NCBI GenBank assembly: GCA_964398185.1
Contig: CAYNML010000004.1
Location: forward strand, 1 to 64,000
Length of the DNA: 64,000 nucleotides
Source: Fen-1058 sp964398185
Lineage (GTDB): Bacteria; Chloroflexota; Anaerolineae; Fen-1058
Reading direction: 5' to 3'
Both the position numbers and the translations under genes were made by a program. The notes under the pieces are model-generated. The model searched no databases and was not told the DNA's origin. It saw only the letters and a list, made by a program, of their open reading frames with translations. This document shows positions 32,265 through 40,177 of this stretch, piece after piece; position 1 is the first letter of the stretch; the number at the start of each line of letters is the position of its first letter.

Positions 32265-35084
32265 ATGAAGAAACTACTCACTCGTCGTTACTGGCAGCAT
32301 CCCGTGATCGTCAATGCGGCGATCATTGCGGTCGCGATCGTGTTCGTCGTCGGCGCGCAGTGGGTGTCGGCGCGCGGCACACTGCGCCCGCCCGCGCAAG
32401 CCTCACCGCTGCATCCGGCCATCACGCTGCTCGACGCGCAGGGCAATAACGTGGCCGACACCGGCGAACCGATCTCCACGCTCAAGACGTGCGGCTCGTG
32501 CCACGACACGGATTTCATCCAATCGCACAGCTTTCATTCCGATCTGGGCTTGAGCGATTTCACAGCGCCTGGCCAGACCAGCAGCGGCACGCCGTGGGAT
32601 AGCAGCCCCGGCCTCTTCGGCAAGTTCGATCCGCTGACGTATCGCTATCTCAGCGCGGCCGGCGACGAGCGAATCGATCTCAGCACGCCCGATTGGTTGA
32701 AGACCTTCGGCGCGCGCGTCGTGGGCAGCGGCCCCGCCACCACTGCGCGCGATGGTCGATCATTGCTCGAACTGACGCCCGATGCGCAGAACGTGGAAGC
32801 CAGCACCACCGATCGGGATGGGCAGACGACCGCGTGGGACTGGAAAGAATCGGGCACGCTGGAGATGAACTGCTTCACCTGCCACGCGCCCGTCAACGAT
32901 CAATCGCAGCGCACCGCCGAGATTGAGGCGGGCAATTTCAAATGGGCCAACACGGCCTCACTCGTTGGCACGGGCATCGTGCAGCAGAACGGCGATCTAT
33001 TCACGTACAACCGCGACGCCTTTGAAGCCGACGGTTCGTTGAAGAAAGACTTGCTCAAGATTCAAGACCCGGCAGTGAGCAACTGCGCGCAGTGCCACGG
33101 TGAAGCGCACTCGGGCAACACAGAGCCGCTGACGCTGGACGCCTGCAATCTCGACGCGCCACAGACGGCGACGACGGGGCAGGTCTTCGCCGCGCAGAAG
33201 ATGTCCGAATCGGGCGTGAACCTGGCCGATAAGGCGACGCTGGCGCGATCGTGGGACATCCACGCCGAGCGCGCGCTGCAATGCACCGATTGCCACTACG
33301 CGCTCAACAATCCGGTTTATGCGCAGACCCAGTCGCAACTGGATCACTTGCAGTACGATCCGCGCCGCCTCGACATCGGCGAATATCTGCAGAAGCCCGA
33401 TCACAACTTCGCGCGCGGACAGAGCGCGCAGTTCACCGTTGCGCCCGATCTCAAGGGCACCATGCGGCGCTGCGAATCGTGCCACGCCGCCGAGAGCACA
33501 CACGGCGACTGGCTGCCCTACGTCGAGCGTCACATGGATGTGGTGGCGTGCGAAACGTGCCACATCGCCGAACTGAACGCGCCCGCGATCGAAGCCTATG
33601 ACTGGACCGTGATCAAGGCCGATGGTTCCGCGCAGACGCAGTGCCGCGGCATCGAAGGTAATGACACCACCACCAATCTGGTCAGCGGTTATCAACCGGT
33701 GCTGATGCAGCGCAGCGCCATCGACGGCGATACGTCGCTCGCGCCGTACAACTTGATCTCGTCGTGGTTCTGGATTTACGACGACGCCAATGGCAATACG
33801 CGGCCCGTCCGTCAAAGTGATCTGGCCGCAGCGTATCTCAGCGGTGGTCAGTACGCGCCGGAAATTGTGGCCGCCTTCGACGCGAATGCCGATCGGGTCT
33901 TGAGTGACGCCGAGTTGAAGATCGACAACGACGCGAAGCAAGCGGCCGTGGCCGCCCGACTGGTTGAGCTCGGCCTCACGAATCCGCGTATCACGGGGCA
34001 GGTGCAGCCGTACAGCATCAATCACGGCGTGGCGCGCGGCGAGTTTGTGACGCGCGAGTGCCAGAGCTGCCACTCCGACGATTCGCGTGTAACCGCGCCA
34101 CTGCAGCTGTCGAGCTATACGCCGGGCGGCGTGCTGCCGACCTTCGTGCAAGACACCAACGTGACGCTGGCGGGCGAGATTCAACAGACGGATGACGGCG
34201 CACTGTACTATCAGCCTGCGACGATGGAGCAGGGTGTGTACGTCTTCGGGCGCGATCGCGTAACGTTTGTCGATGCGTTCGGGGCGCTGGCCTTCGTCGG
34301 CGTGTTGATCGCGGTGGCCGGGCACGGCACGGCGCGCTTCATCATGTCCATGCGGTATCCGAAGCGCAAAGGCCGCATCGAAAAAGTCTACATGTACGAT
34401 CGCTATGAACGGTTGTGGCACTGGCTGCAAACGGTGGTGATCATTCTGCTGCTGTTCACGGGCCTGATCATTCACCGGCCCGATCTGTTCGGGTTGTTCT
34501 CCTTCCCGCACATGGTGACGGTGCACAACGTGCTGGCCGTGATCCTGGTGATCAACGCCGGGTTGTCGCTGTTCTGGCACCTGGCCAGCGGGCAGGTGAA
34601 GCAGTTCATCCCGCGCCCCTATGGATTCTTCGATCAAGCGATCGTGCAGGCCAAGTTCTATCTGCAGGGCATCTTCAAAGGCAAGGAACATCCCTTTGAG
34701 AAGACCAGAGAGAAGAAACTGAATCCGTTACAGCAGATCACGTACTTCGGCTTGCTCAACGTGCTGCTGCCGCTGCAGATCATCACCGGCGCGTTGATGT
34801 GGGGCGTGCAGCGCTGGCCGGACATCGCCGGGTTCCTGGGCGGGCTGCCGGTGCTGGCGCCGTTCCATACGCTGGTGGCGTGGCTGTTTGCGTCGTTCAT
34901 CGTGGCGCACGTTTATCTCACCACCACCGGCGTCACGCCCGCGGCCGACATCCGCGCGATGATCACCGGCTGGGAGGAGATGGAAGTTCACGGCGAGCAT
35001 ACAGAACCGGCGGCGGCGCCCGTGCCGCCTTCACCTGCGCAGGGCCCGGTTCCAATACCCGTGCCGATCGATGAGGAGGAGTGA
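32265..35084 (+). CDS. Heptaheme cytochrome c fused to cytochrome b561-like membrane domain
   Basis: A 939-residue protein. An N-terminal membrane anchor (18-36) precedes a large extracytoplasmic region with seven CXXCH sites at Cys76, 203, 274, 340, 403, 429 and 599. An EF-hand-like loop (about 539-550, DANADRVLSDAE) lies between hemes six and seven. From ~660 a membrane cytochrome b follows, with His in RLWHWLQ, TVHNVLA, LFWHLAS, APFHTLV and VAHVYL, like formate dehydrogenase gamma or thiosulfate reductase subunit C. The tail is Pro/Glu-rich. It should shuttle electrons between the quinone pool and the octaheme enzyme. Such a fusion is unusual. Confidence 0.85.
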   Translation: MKKLLTRRYWQHPVIVNAAIIAVAIVFVVGAQWVSARGTLRPPAQASPLHPAITLLDAQGNNVADTGEPISTLKTCGSCHDTDFIQSHSFHSDLGLSDFTAPGQTSSGTPWDSSPGLFGKFDPLTYRYLSAAGDERIDLSTPDWLKTFGARVVGSGPATTARDGRSLLELTPDAQNVEASTTDRDGQTTAWDWKESGTLEMNCFTCHAPVNDQSQRTAEIEAGNFKWANTASLVGTGIVQQNGDLFTYNRDAFEADGSLKKDLLKIQDPAVSNCAQCHGEAHSGNTEPLTLDACNLDAPQTATTGQVFAAQKMSESGVNLADKATLARSWDIHAERALQCTDCHYALNNPVYAQTQSQLDHLQYDPRRLDIGEYLQKPDHNFARGQSAQFTVAPDLKGTMRRCESCHAAESTHGDWLPYVERHMDVVACETCHIAELNAPAIEAYDWTVIKADGSAQTQCRGIEGNDTTTNLVSGYQPVLMQRSAIDGDTSLAPYNLISSWFWIYDDANGNTRPVRQSDLAAAYLSGGQYAPEIVAAFDANADRVLSDAELKIDNDAKQAAVAARLVELGLTNPRITGQVQPYSINHGVARGEFVTRECQSCHSDDSRVTAPLQLSSYTPGGVLPTFVQDTNVTLAGEIQQTDDGALYYQPATMEQGVYVFGRDRVTFVDAFGALAFVGVLIAVAGHGTARFIMSMRYPKRKGRIEKVYMYDRYERLWHWLQTVVIILLLFTGLIIHRPDLFGLFSFPHMVTVHNVLAVILVINAGLSLFWHLASGQVKQFIPRPYGFFDQAIVQAKFYLQGIFKGKEHPFEKTREKKLNPLQQITYFGLLNVLLPLQIITGALMWGVQRWPDIAGFLGGLPVLAPFHTLVAWLFASFIVAHVYLTTTGVTPAADIRAMITGWEEMEVHGEHTEPAAAPVPPSPAQGPVPIPVPIDEEE

Positions 35085-35089
35085 CTATC

Positions 35090-35656
35090 ATGACTGTACA
35101 GACTCAATCGCAACCCACTTCGCGCTGGCAGAAATTCTGGAAGCGGCCCACCAGGCCGTACATTCATCCGTACCTGGGCGGCGTGCTGTTGGGCATCGTG
35201 TTGTTCCTGGCGTTCTTTATCACCGGCAACGGCCTCGGCGCGTCCGGCGGCTTGAATCGCTTCGTGGTGTGGGTGCAGGATGCGATTGCGCCGCAGCACG
35301 TCGATACGACGCCCTACCTGTTGAAGATGGCGGGCGGCGATAAGGATCCGCTGGACGATTGGATCATCCCGCTCGTTATCGGCACGCTCGTGGGCGGCTT
35401 CGCTTCGGGCTGGTACGGCGGCCGATTGAAGATCGAAACCAACAAAGGCCCGCGCATTTCCAAACGGCAGCGCTGGTTCTTCGCCTTTGCGGGCGGGGCC
35501 ATCATGGGCTACGGGGCGCGCATGGCGCGCGGCTGCACGTCGGGGCAGGCGCTGTCCGGCGGGGCGACGTTGTCCGTGGGATCGTGGCTGTTCATGTTCG
35601 CGGTGTTCGCAGGCGCGTATGCGCTGGCGTACTTCGTGCGGCGGCTGTGGAATTAG
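35090..35656 (+). CDS. YeeE/YedE family (DUF395) half-transporter
   Basis: A 188-residue membrane protein with about four helices. The conserved sulfur-handling motif is RMARGCTSGQALSGGA with Cys149, as in YeeE thiosulfate permeases, where conserved Cys residues relay thiosulfate. At half the normal length it needs a partner, most likely the protein encoded at 35775. AGGAGG lies 10 nt before ATG 35090, overlapping the end of the cytochrome gene; GTG at 35081 is a poorer start. Confidence 0.87.
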   Translation: MTVQTQSQPTSRWQKFWKRPTRPYIHPYLGGVLLGIVLFLAFFITGNGLGASGGLNRFVVWVQDAIAPQHVDTTPYLLKMAGGDKDPLDDWIIPLVIGTLVGGFASGWYGGRLKIETNKGPRISKRQRWFFAFAGGAIMGYGARMARGCTSGQALSGGATLSVGSWLFMFAVFAGAYALAYFVRRLWN

Positions 35657-35670
35657 ACATGTAAAACGTC

Positions 35671-35755
35671 ATTGCGAGGAGCGCGTAGCGCGACGAAGCA
35701 ATCTTCTTTGGCAGATGAGATTGCTTCGCCCCTCCGGGGCTCGCAATGACGACAG
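35671..35755. repeat. GTCATTGCGAG palindromic element, copy 1
   Basis: Ends CGTCATTGCGAGGAGCG and GGCTCGCAATGACG, with GAAGCAATCT / GAGATTGCTTCG inside, forming a cruciform-like inverted repeat of ~85 bp. Other copies lie at 40073-40173 and 42594-42705. It has no coding capacity and resembles a MITE or REP-like element. Confidence 0.88.
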
Positions 35756-35774
35756 GCAGAAATAGGAGTCCATC

Positions 35775-37013
35775 ATGACTTTTCCCTTAGACCTCGAAGC
35801 GTTGTTTGGCAAGCCGATCATGTTCTTGATCTTCGGGCTGATTGGCTTTGGGTTCGGCTTTATCCTGGAGAGCTCGGGCTTTGGCAATTCCAAGAAGCTG
35901 GCGGCGCAGTTCTACTTCAAAGACATGACCGTGCTCAAAGTCATGTTCGGCGCCATCATCACGGCGATGACGTTGATTTTCCTGATGGTGGGCCTGGGCG
36001 TGCTGGACTACAACCAGATCTGGGTCAATCCCACCTATCTGTGGTCGGGCATCGTCGGCGGGTTGATTATGGGCATCGGCTTCATCGTCGGCGGCTTCTG
36101 TCCTGGCACCTCGCTGGTGGCGATGGCGTCCGGCAAGATCGACGGGCTGTTCTTCGTGCTGGGCGGGCTGTTCGGCATCTTCCTGTTCGGCGAGACGGAG
36201 AAGTTCTTCGATAACTGGTGGCAGACCAGCGGCTATCTGGGCCGCTTCACGCTGATGGACTGGCTGAAAGTGCCCACGGGCGTCATCGTGTTCGCGATCG
36301 TGGTGATGGCGATCCTGGCCTTCTTTGCCGCCGAGCAGCTGGAGAAGATCTTCGGCAAGCGCGATCTGAGCAAAGAGCCGAAGAAGCGCGTGTACGGCGC
36401 GATTGCGTTGATGGGCCTGGCGGCGCTGGTGATCCTCATCGGCACGCCGACCACCGAGGAGAAGTGGGATCAGGTCGCCGCGATCAAAGAACCGGCGTTA
36501 GCCAATCGCGAAGTGCAGATCGAGCCGGCGGAGTTGTACAAGACGCTGTACGACAATCGCATCAAGGTTGTGCTGCTGGACGTGCGCGACGAAGCCGATT
36601 ACAACCTGTTCCACATTCGCGGCGCGCAGCACACGCCGCTGAGTGAGCTGCCCGCGCTGATTCCCGACATGCTGGCACACAGCGCGTCCAACAAGGTCTA
36701 CGTGGTCGCCAGCAACGACGAAGCCACGGCGACGCAGGCCTGGAAGATGCTCGTCGCCGAGAGTGTGCCCAACGTGTATATTCTGGGCGGCGGCATCAAC
36801 GGTTGGATCGCGGCGTTCGGCAAGGACGAGCCGATCATCCAGAAGGTAACCTTCCCTGTGCCTGAAGATCAATTGCAGTACATCTTCCCGGCGGCGCTGG
36901 GCGATCGGTATGAATGCTCCGATCCAAATCCGATCGAGAACGAAGAACTGGAGTTCGAGCCGAAGATCAAGTTGCAGATGAAGCGCGACAAGAGCGGCGG
37001 CGGCTGCGGGTAA
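35775..37013 (+). CDS. YeeE/YedE-like half-transporter fused to a Cys-less rhodanese domain
   Basis: A 412-residue protein. The N-terminal part (1-235) has several membrane helices and the second YeeE-type motif, GGFCPGTSLVAMASGK (Cys109). A rhodanese-like domain follows (about 250-355, VVLLDVRDEADYNLFHIRGA to ILGGGINGWIAAFG). In it the catalytic Cys position appears to be Ser313 (VVASNDE), so it cannot form a persulfide there. The extreme C-terminus is GGGCG with Cys411, which could act as a mobile sulfur acceptor (inference). With the 35090 protein it makes a complete two-motif permease. Confidence 0.85.
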   Translation: MTFPLDLEALFGKPIMFLIFGLIGFGFGFILESSGFGNSKKLAAQFYFKDMTVLKVMFGAIITAMTLIFLMVGLGVLDYNQIWVNPTYLWSGIVGGLIMGIGFIVGGFCPGTSLVAMASGKIDGLFFVLGGLFGIFLFGETEKFFDNWWQTSGYLGRFTLMDWLKVPTGVIVFAIVVMAILAFFAAEQLEKIFGKRDLSKEPKKRVYGAIALMGLAALVILIGTPTTEEKWDQVAAIKEPALANREVQIEPAELYKTLYDNRIKVVLLDVRDEADYNLFHIRGAQHTPLSELPALIPDMLAHSASNKVYVVASNDEATATQAWKMLVAESVPNVYILGGGINGWIAAFGKDEPIIQKVTFPVPEDQLQYIFPAALGDRYECSDPNPIENEELEFEPKIKLQMKRDKSGGGCG

Positions 37014-37014
37014 A

Positions 37015-37045
37015 GTAAAACGTAATACGTACTGCGTAAAACGTA
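37015..37045. repeat. CGTAAAACG word copies
   Basis: Short run of CGTAATACG and CGTAAAACG words directly after the stop of the YeeE-rhodanese gene, ahead of the terminator. Confidence 0.6.
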
Positions 37046-37046
37046 A

Positions 37047-37093
37047 GTGCCCGTTCCTTGGTGGTTGATGAGGAGCGGGCGCTTTCTGTTTGA
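37047..37093 (+). terminator. Rho-independent terminator
   Basis: AGTGCCCGTTCC pairs with GGAGCGGGCGCT (two G-U pairs) and is followed by TTTCTGTTT. It ends the cytochrome/YeeE operon. Confidence 0.78.
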
Positions 37094-37143
37094 TTTTGAC
37101 TGCTGTCGCTCCTCTGCTATCATTACGAGTGGAGGAGACGAGC

Positions 37144-37394
37144 ATGGGACGAGTGAACATCTCCAGCGGCACACCGTGGGAACCCATCGTTGGCTATTCG
37201 CGCGCGGTGCGGCTGGGTCAGCACGTGTTCGTCTCCGGCACGACGGCGACCGACGTCGATGGTCAAATCGTCGGGCGGGGCGATGCGTACGCGCAGACCG
37301 TGCAGGCGCTGAAGAACATCGAGGCGGCGTTGCAGCGCGCAGGCGCGAGCCTGACGGATGTGGTGCGCACGCGGATGTACGTGATCAACATCGA
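37144..37394 (+). CDS. RidA/YjgF family protein, 3' part lost in assembly gap
   Basis: The visible 83 residues match the RidA family: N-terminal NISSGTPWEPIVGYSRAVR, VFVSGTTATDVDG and TVQALKNIEAALQRAGASLTDVVRTR (enamine/imine deaminase fold). The gene runs into 100 N at 37395, so the catalytic Arg/Glu of the C-terminal half cannot be checked. GGAGG precedes the ATG. After the gap (37495-37527) only TGCTGATTGC-type word repeats are seen. Confidence 0.85.
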
Positions 37395-37494
37395 NNNNNN
37401 NNNNNNNNNNNNNNNNNNNNNNNNNNNNNNNNNNNNNNNNNNNNNNNNNNNNNNNNNNNNNNNNNNNNNNNNNNNNNNNNNNNNNNNNNNNNNN
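37395..37494. other. Assembly gap (100 N)
   Basis: A run of exactly 100 N, standard for a scaffold gap of unknown length. It truncates the RidA gene. Confidence 0.99.
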
Positions 37495-37527
37495 CGCTGA
37501 ACGCTGAATGCTGATTGCTGATTGCTA

Positions 37528-37914
37528 ATGAACCTCACCATCCTTCCTGACCCACTCGCCATCTGCCGCTTAAGCCCCGCCGAAGATGTTCCCGACTGGG
37601 CGATGATCGGCGAGTTCGTCTCGATCACGCACACCGCCGATGAGTTATCGATCGTCTGCGCGGAAGAGCATGTGCCGTCGGGCGTGAAAGCCGATCGGGA
37701 GTGGCGCGCACTCAAAGTCGAAGGCCCGCTCGATCTGGCGTTGACGGGCATTCTCGCTTCGCTGGCGAATCCGCTGGCCGAGGCGCAGATCAACATTTTT
37801 GCGATCTCAACCTTCGACACCGACTATTTGCTGGTAAAGGAGTACAATGTGGCGCGGGCGTGCGATGTGCTGCGACAAGCCGGCCATGTCGTGGTTGCAG
37901 CGCTGACGCCGTAG
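37528..37914 (+). CDS. ACT domain-containing protein
   Basis: A 128-residue protein resembling the paired ACT-like domains of the CASTOR/GATSL-like bacterial family. It begins ILPDPLAICRLSP, has WAMIGEFVSITHTADELSIV, and the second ACT half LALTGILASLANPLAEAQIN with FAISTFDTDYLLV. Such proteins bind amino acids and act as small regulators. A TTG two codons upstream is an alternative start. Confidence 0.8.
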   Translation: MNLTILPDPLAICRLSPAEDVPDWAMIGEFVSITHTADELSIVCAEEHVPSGVKADREWRALKVEGPLDLALTGILASLANPLAEAQINIFAISTFDTDYLLVKEYNVARACDVLRQAGHVVVAALTP

Positions 37915-38008
37915 CCTTTTACGCATCACGCAATACGCCGTATCACTTCTGGCAATTGGCCTGTGTCATCGAATTCGGCCTGCGGGCCAGTGCATTCCGA
38001 GGGAGAGC

Positions 38009-40066
38009 ATGTACATCGAACGCGGCAATCTGCGATCGATCGATGCGTGGGAGGAACGCTACGGCGCGCCGTCGCCGCTGGGCGCCACCCGCGTCGAGGA
38101 TTTTTGGGCTTACAACTTTGCGCTGTATTCGCGCGACGCCACGGAGGTGACGCTGCTGCTCTACGACGAGCACGACTTCGTCAACCCGATCTACGAATAC
38201 CGCTTCGATTATCTGCTCAACAAGACCGGGCGCATCTGGCACTGCTGGGTGCCGTTCGATCTGGCTGGCGACGCGAAGTATTACGCTTATCGCATCGACG
38301 GGCCGCACGCGCCGGAGCACGGCCTGCGCTTTGACCCCGCCAAAATTTTGCTCGACCCGTTTGCGCGCGAAGTCTTCTTTCCGCCCGATTACGATCGCGA
38401 CGCCTGCACGCAGCCCGGTTCCACGGCCGGCCGCGCGCCGTTGGGCGTTTTGCCGCTGGAACAAGCCCCGTTCGATTGGGGCGGCGATCCGCGCCCGCGC
38501 CACACGCATGACGCCATCGTGTACGAGCTGCACGTCAAGGGCTTTACCGCCCGATCGAACTCCGGCGTCTCGCCGGACAAGCGCGGCACTTTTGCCGGAC
38601 TCGTCGAGAAGATTCCGTATCTGCAAGAGCTGGGTGTGACCGTGGTCGAGTTGATGCCGATCCATCAATTCGATCCGCAGGAGGGCAACTACTGGGGCTA
38701 CATGACGCTCAACTTCTTCGCCCCGCATCACGCCTATGCCGGCGGCAACGCGCATGACGAATTCTGCGCCATGGTGCGTGCCTTCCACGAAGTCAACATC
38801 GAAGTGTGGCTGGACGTGGTCTACAACCATACCAGCGAAGGCGATCAAACCGGGCCGACCTATTCCTACCGGGGCATCGATAATGCCAGTTATTACCTGC
38901 TCACGCCCGATCGGCAGCGCTACCTCAACGACACCGGCTGCGGCAACACGCTGCGCTGCGCCAGCGCCGCCTCGCGCCTGCTGGTCTTGAACAGCCTGGA
39001 ATACTATGCCGACGAGATGCACGTGGACGGCTTCCGCTTCGATCTGGCGTCGATCTTCACGCGCGGCCCCGACGGTTCGATCAACCACGACGATCCGCCC
39101 ATCATCGCCGAGATCAGCCGGCTGGCGCACGCGTTCGATGTGAGCGTGACCGCGGAAGCGTGGGACATCGGCACGTACCAGTTGGGGCGCGCTTTTCCCG
39201 GTCTGACGTGGCACCAGTGGAACGGTCAGTACCGCGACGATGTGCGCTCGTTCGTCAAGAGCGATGCGGGCCAGGTCCCTGCGCTGATGCGTCGCCTGTA
39301 CGGCAGCGACGATCTCTTTCCCAACACGCTGCTCGACGCCTGCCGCCCCTACCAGACGGTGAACTTCATCGACTGCCACGACGGTTTCAATCTGTACGAT
39401 CTGGTCAGCTACAACCGCAAGCACAACGAAGCCAACGGCCACAACAACGTCGACGGGACCGACGCCAATCTCAGTTGGAACTGCGGGCACGAAGGCGATG
39501 TGCATGTGCCGCCGCAGGTGCTGGCGCTGCGCAAGCAGCAGATCAAGAACTTCTGCGCGCTGCTCATGCTGAGCAACGGCACGCCCATGTTTGTGGCGGG
39601 CGACGAATTCCTGCACACGCAGCGCGGCAACAACAACCCGTACAATCAGGACAACGAGATCACGTGGCTGGACTGGGATCGGCTGGAAAGCAACGGCGAC
39701 ATTTTTCGCTTCTTCAAGCTGATGATCGCCTTCCGCAAAGCGCACCGCTCCATTCACCGGCCCACCTTCTGGCGCGAGGATGTTCACTGGTACGGCGTGA
39801 CCGGCCCGGTCGATTTCTCGCCGGAAGCGCGCACGCTGGCCTACTGTTTGAAAGGCGACTCGGAATACGACAACGATCTCTACGTGCTGATCAACGCTAA
39901 CTGGAAAGATGTGGATTTTGCCATTCAAGAAGGGGCTGGCTGGAAGCGCGTGATCGATACGAGCCGGCCCGGCCCGCAGGACATTCTCGATCCGGGGCAT
40001 GAAGAACCGATCGGGGATTCACGGTATCGCGTGAAAGCCCGATCGGTGGTGGTACTGATCAAGTAA
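38009..40066 (+). CDS. glgX: Glycogen debranching enzyme / isoamylase (GH13)
   Basis: A 685-residue alpha-1,6-glucosidase. The N-terminal CBM48-like domain (about 25-120) precedes the GH13 barrel. Catalytic residues: nucleophile Asp345 (VDGFRFDLAS), acid/base Glu383 (VTAEAWD) and Asp458 (FIDCHDG). Other landmarks are YELHVKGFTA, DVVYNHTSEG and the GlgX/TreX loop YNRKHNEANGHNN. It removes branches from glycogen or limit dextrins in the cytoplasm. GAGGGAG sits 6 nt before the ATG. No other glycogen gene is nearby. Confidence 0.94.
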   Translation: MYIERGNLRSIDAWEERYGAPSPLGATRVEDFWAYNFALYSRDATEVTLLLYDEHDFVNPIYEYRFDYLLNKTGRIWHCWVPFDLAGDAKYYAYRIDGPHAPEHGLRFDPAKILLDPFAREVFFPPDYDRDACTQPGSTAGRAPLGVLPLEQAPFDWGGDPRPRHTHDAIVYELHVKGFTARSNSGVSPDKRGTFAGLVEKIPYLQELGVTVVELMPIHQFDPQEGNYWGYMTLNFFAPHHAYAGGNAHDEFCAMVRAFHEVNIEVWLDVVYNHTSEGDQTGPTYSYRGIDNASYYLLTPDRQRYLNDTGCGNTLRCASAASRLLVLNSLEYYADEMHVDGFRFDLASIFTRGPDGSINHDDPPIIAEISRLAHAFDVSVTAEAWDIGTYQLGRAFPGLTWHQWNGQYRDDVRSFVKSDAGQVPALMRRLYGSDDLFPNTLLDACRPYQTVNFIDCHDGFNLYDLVSYNRKHNEANGHNNVDGTDANLSWNCGHEGDVHVPPQVLALRKQQIKNFCALLMLSNGTPMFVAGDEFLHTQRGNNNPYNQDNEITWLDWDRLESNGDIFRFFKLMIAFRKAHRSIHRPTFWREDVHWYGVTGPVDFSPEARTLAYCLKGDSEYDNDLYVLINANWKDVDFAIQEGAGWKRVIDTSRPGPQDILDPGHEEPIGDSRYRVKARSVVVLIK

Positions 40067-40072
40067 CCCCGT

Positions 40073-40173
40073 CATTGCGAGGAGCGTTGTGTGCGACGAA
40101 GCAATCTCGGTGCGGCTGCTATAGTTCGCTGACGGGCAAGGAGATTGCTTCGCAAGAGGCGCTCGCAATGACG
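40073..40173. repeat. GTCATTGCGAG palindromic element, copy 2
   Basis: A 101-bp inverted-repeat element, ends CGTCATTGCGAGGAGCG and CGCTCGCAATGACG, inner pair GAAGCAATCTC / GAGATTGCTTC. It lies between the convergent glgX and tyrosine phenol-lyase genes and could act as a transcription stop for both. Confidence 0.88.
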
Positions 40174-40177
40174 TGTT

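Noticed and set aside
32997..34691. 564-codon minus-strand frame over the heptaheme cytochrome gene
   Set aside because: The plus strand has seven CXXCH motifs and a membrane domain; the antisense frame shows no domain.
37943..40000. 685-codon open frame antisense to glgX (minus strand)
   Set aside because: It mirrors a confident GH13 gene, has no ribosome site and has the Arg/His/Val-rich composition typical of antisense frames in GC-rich DNA.
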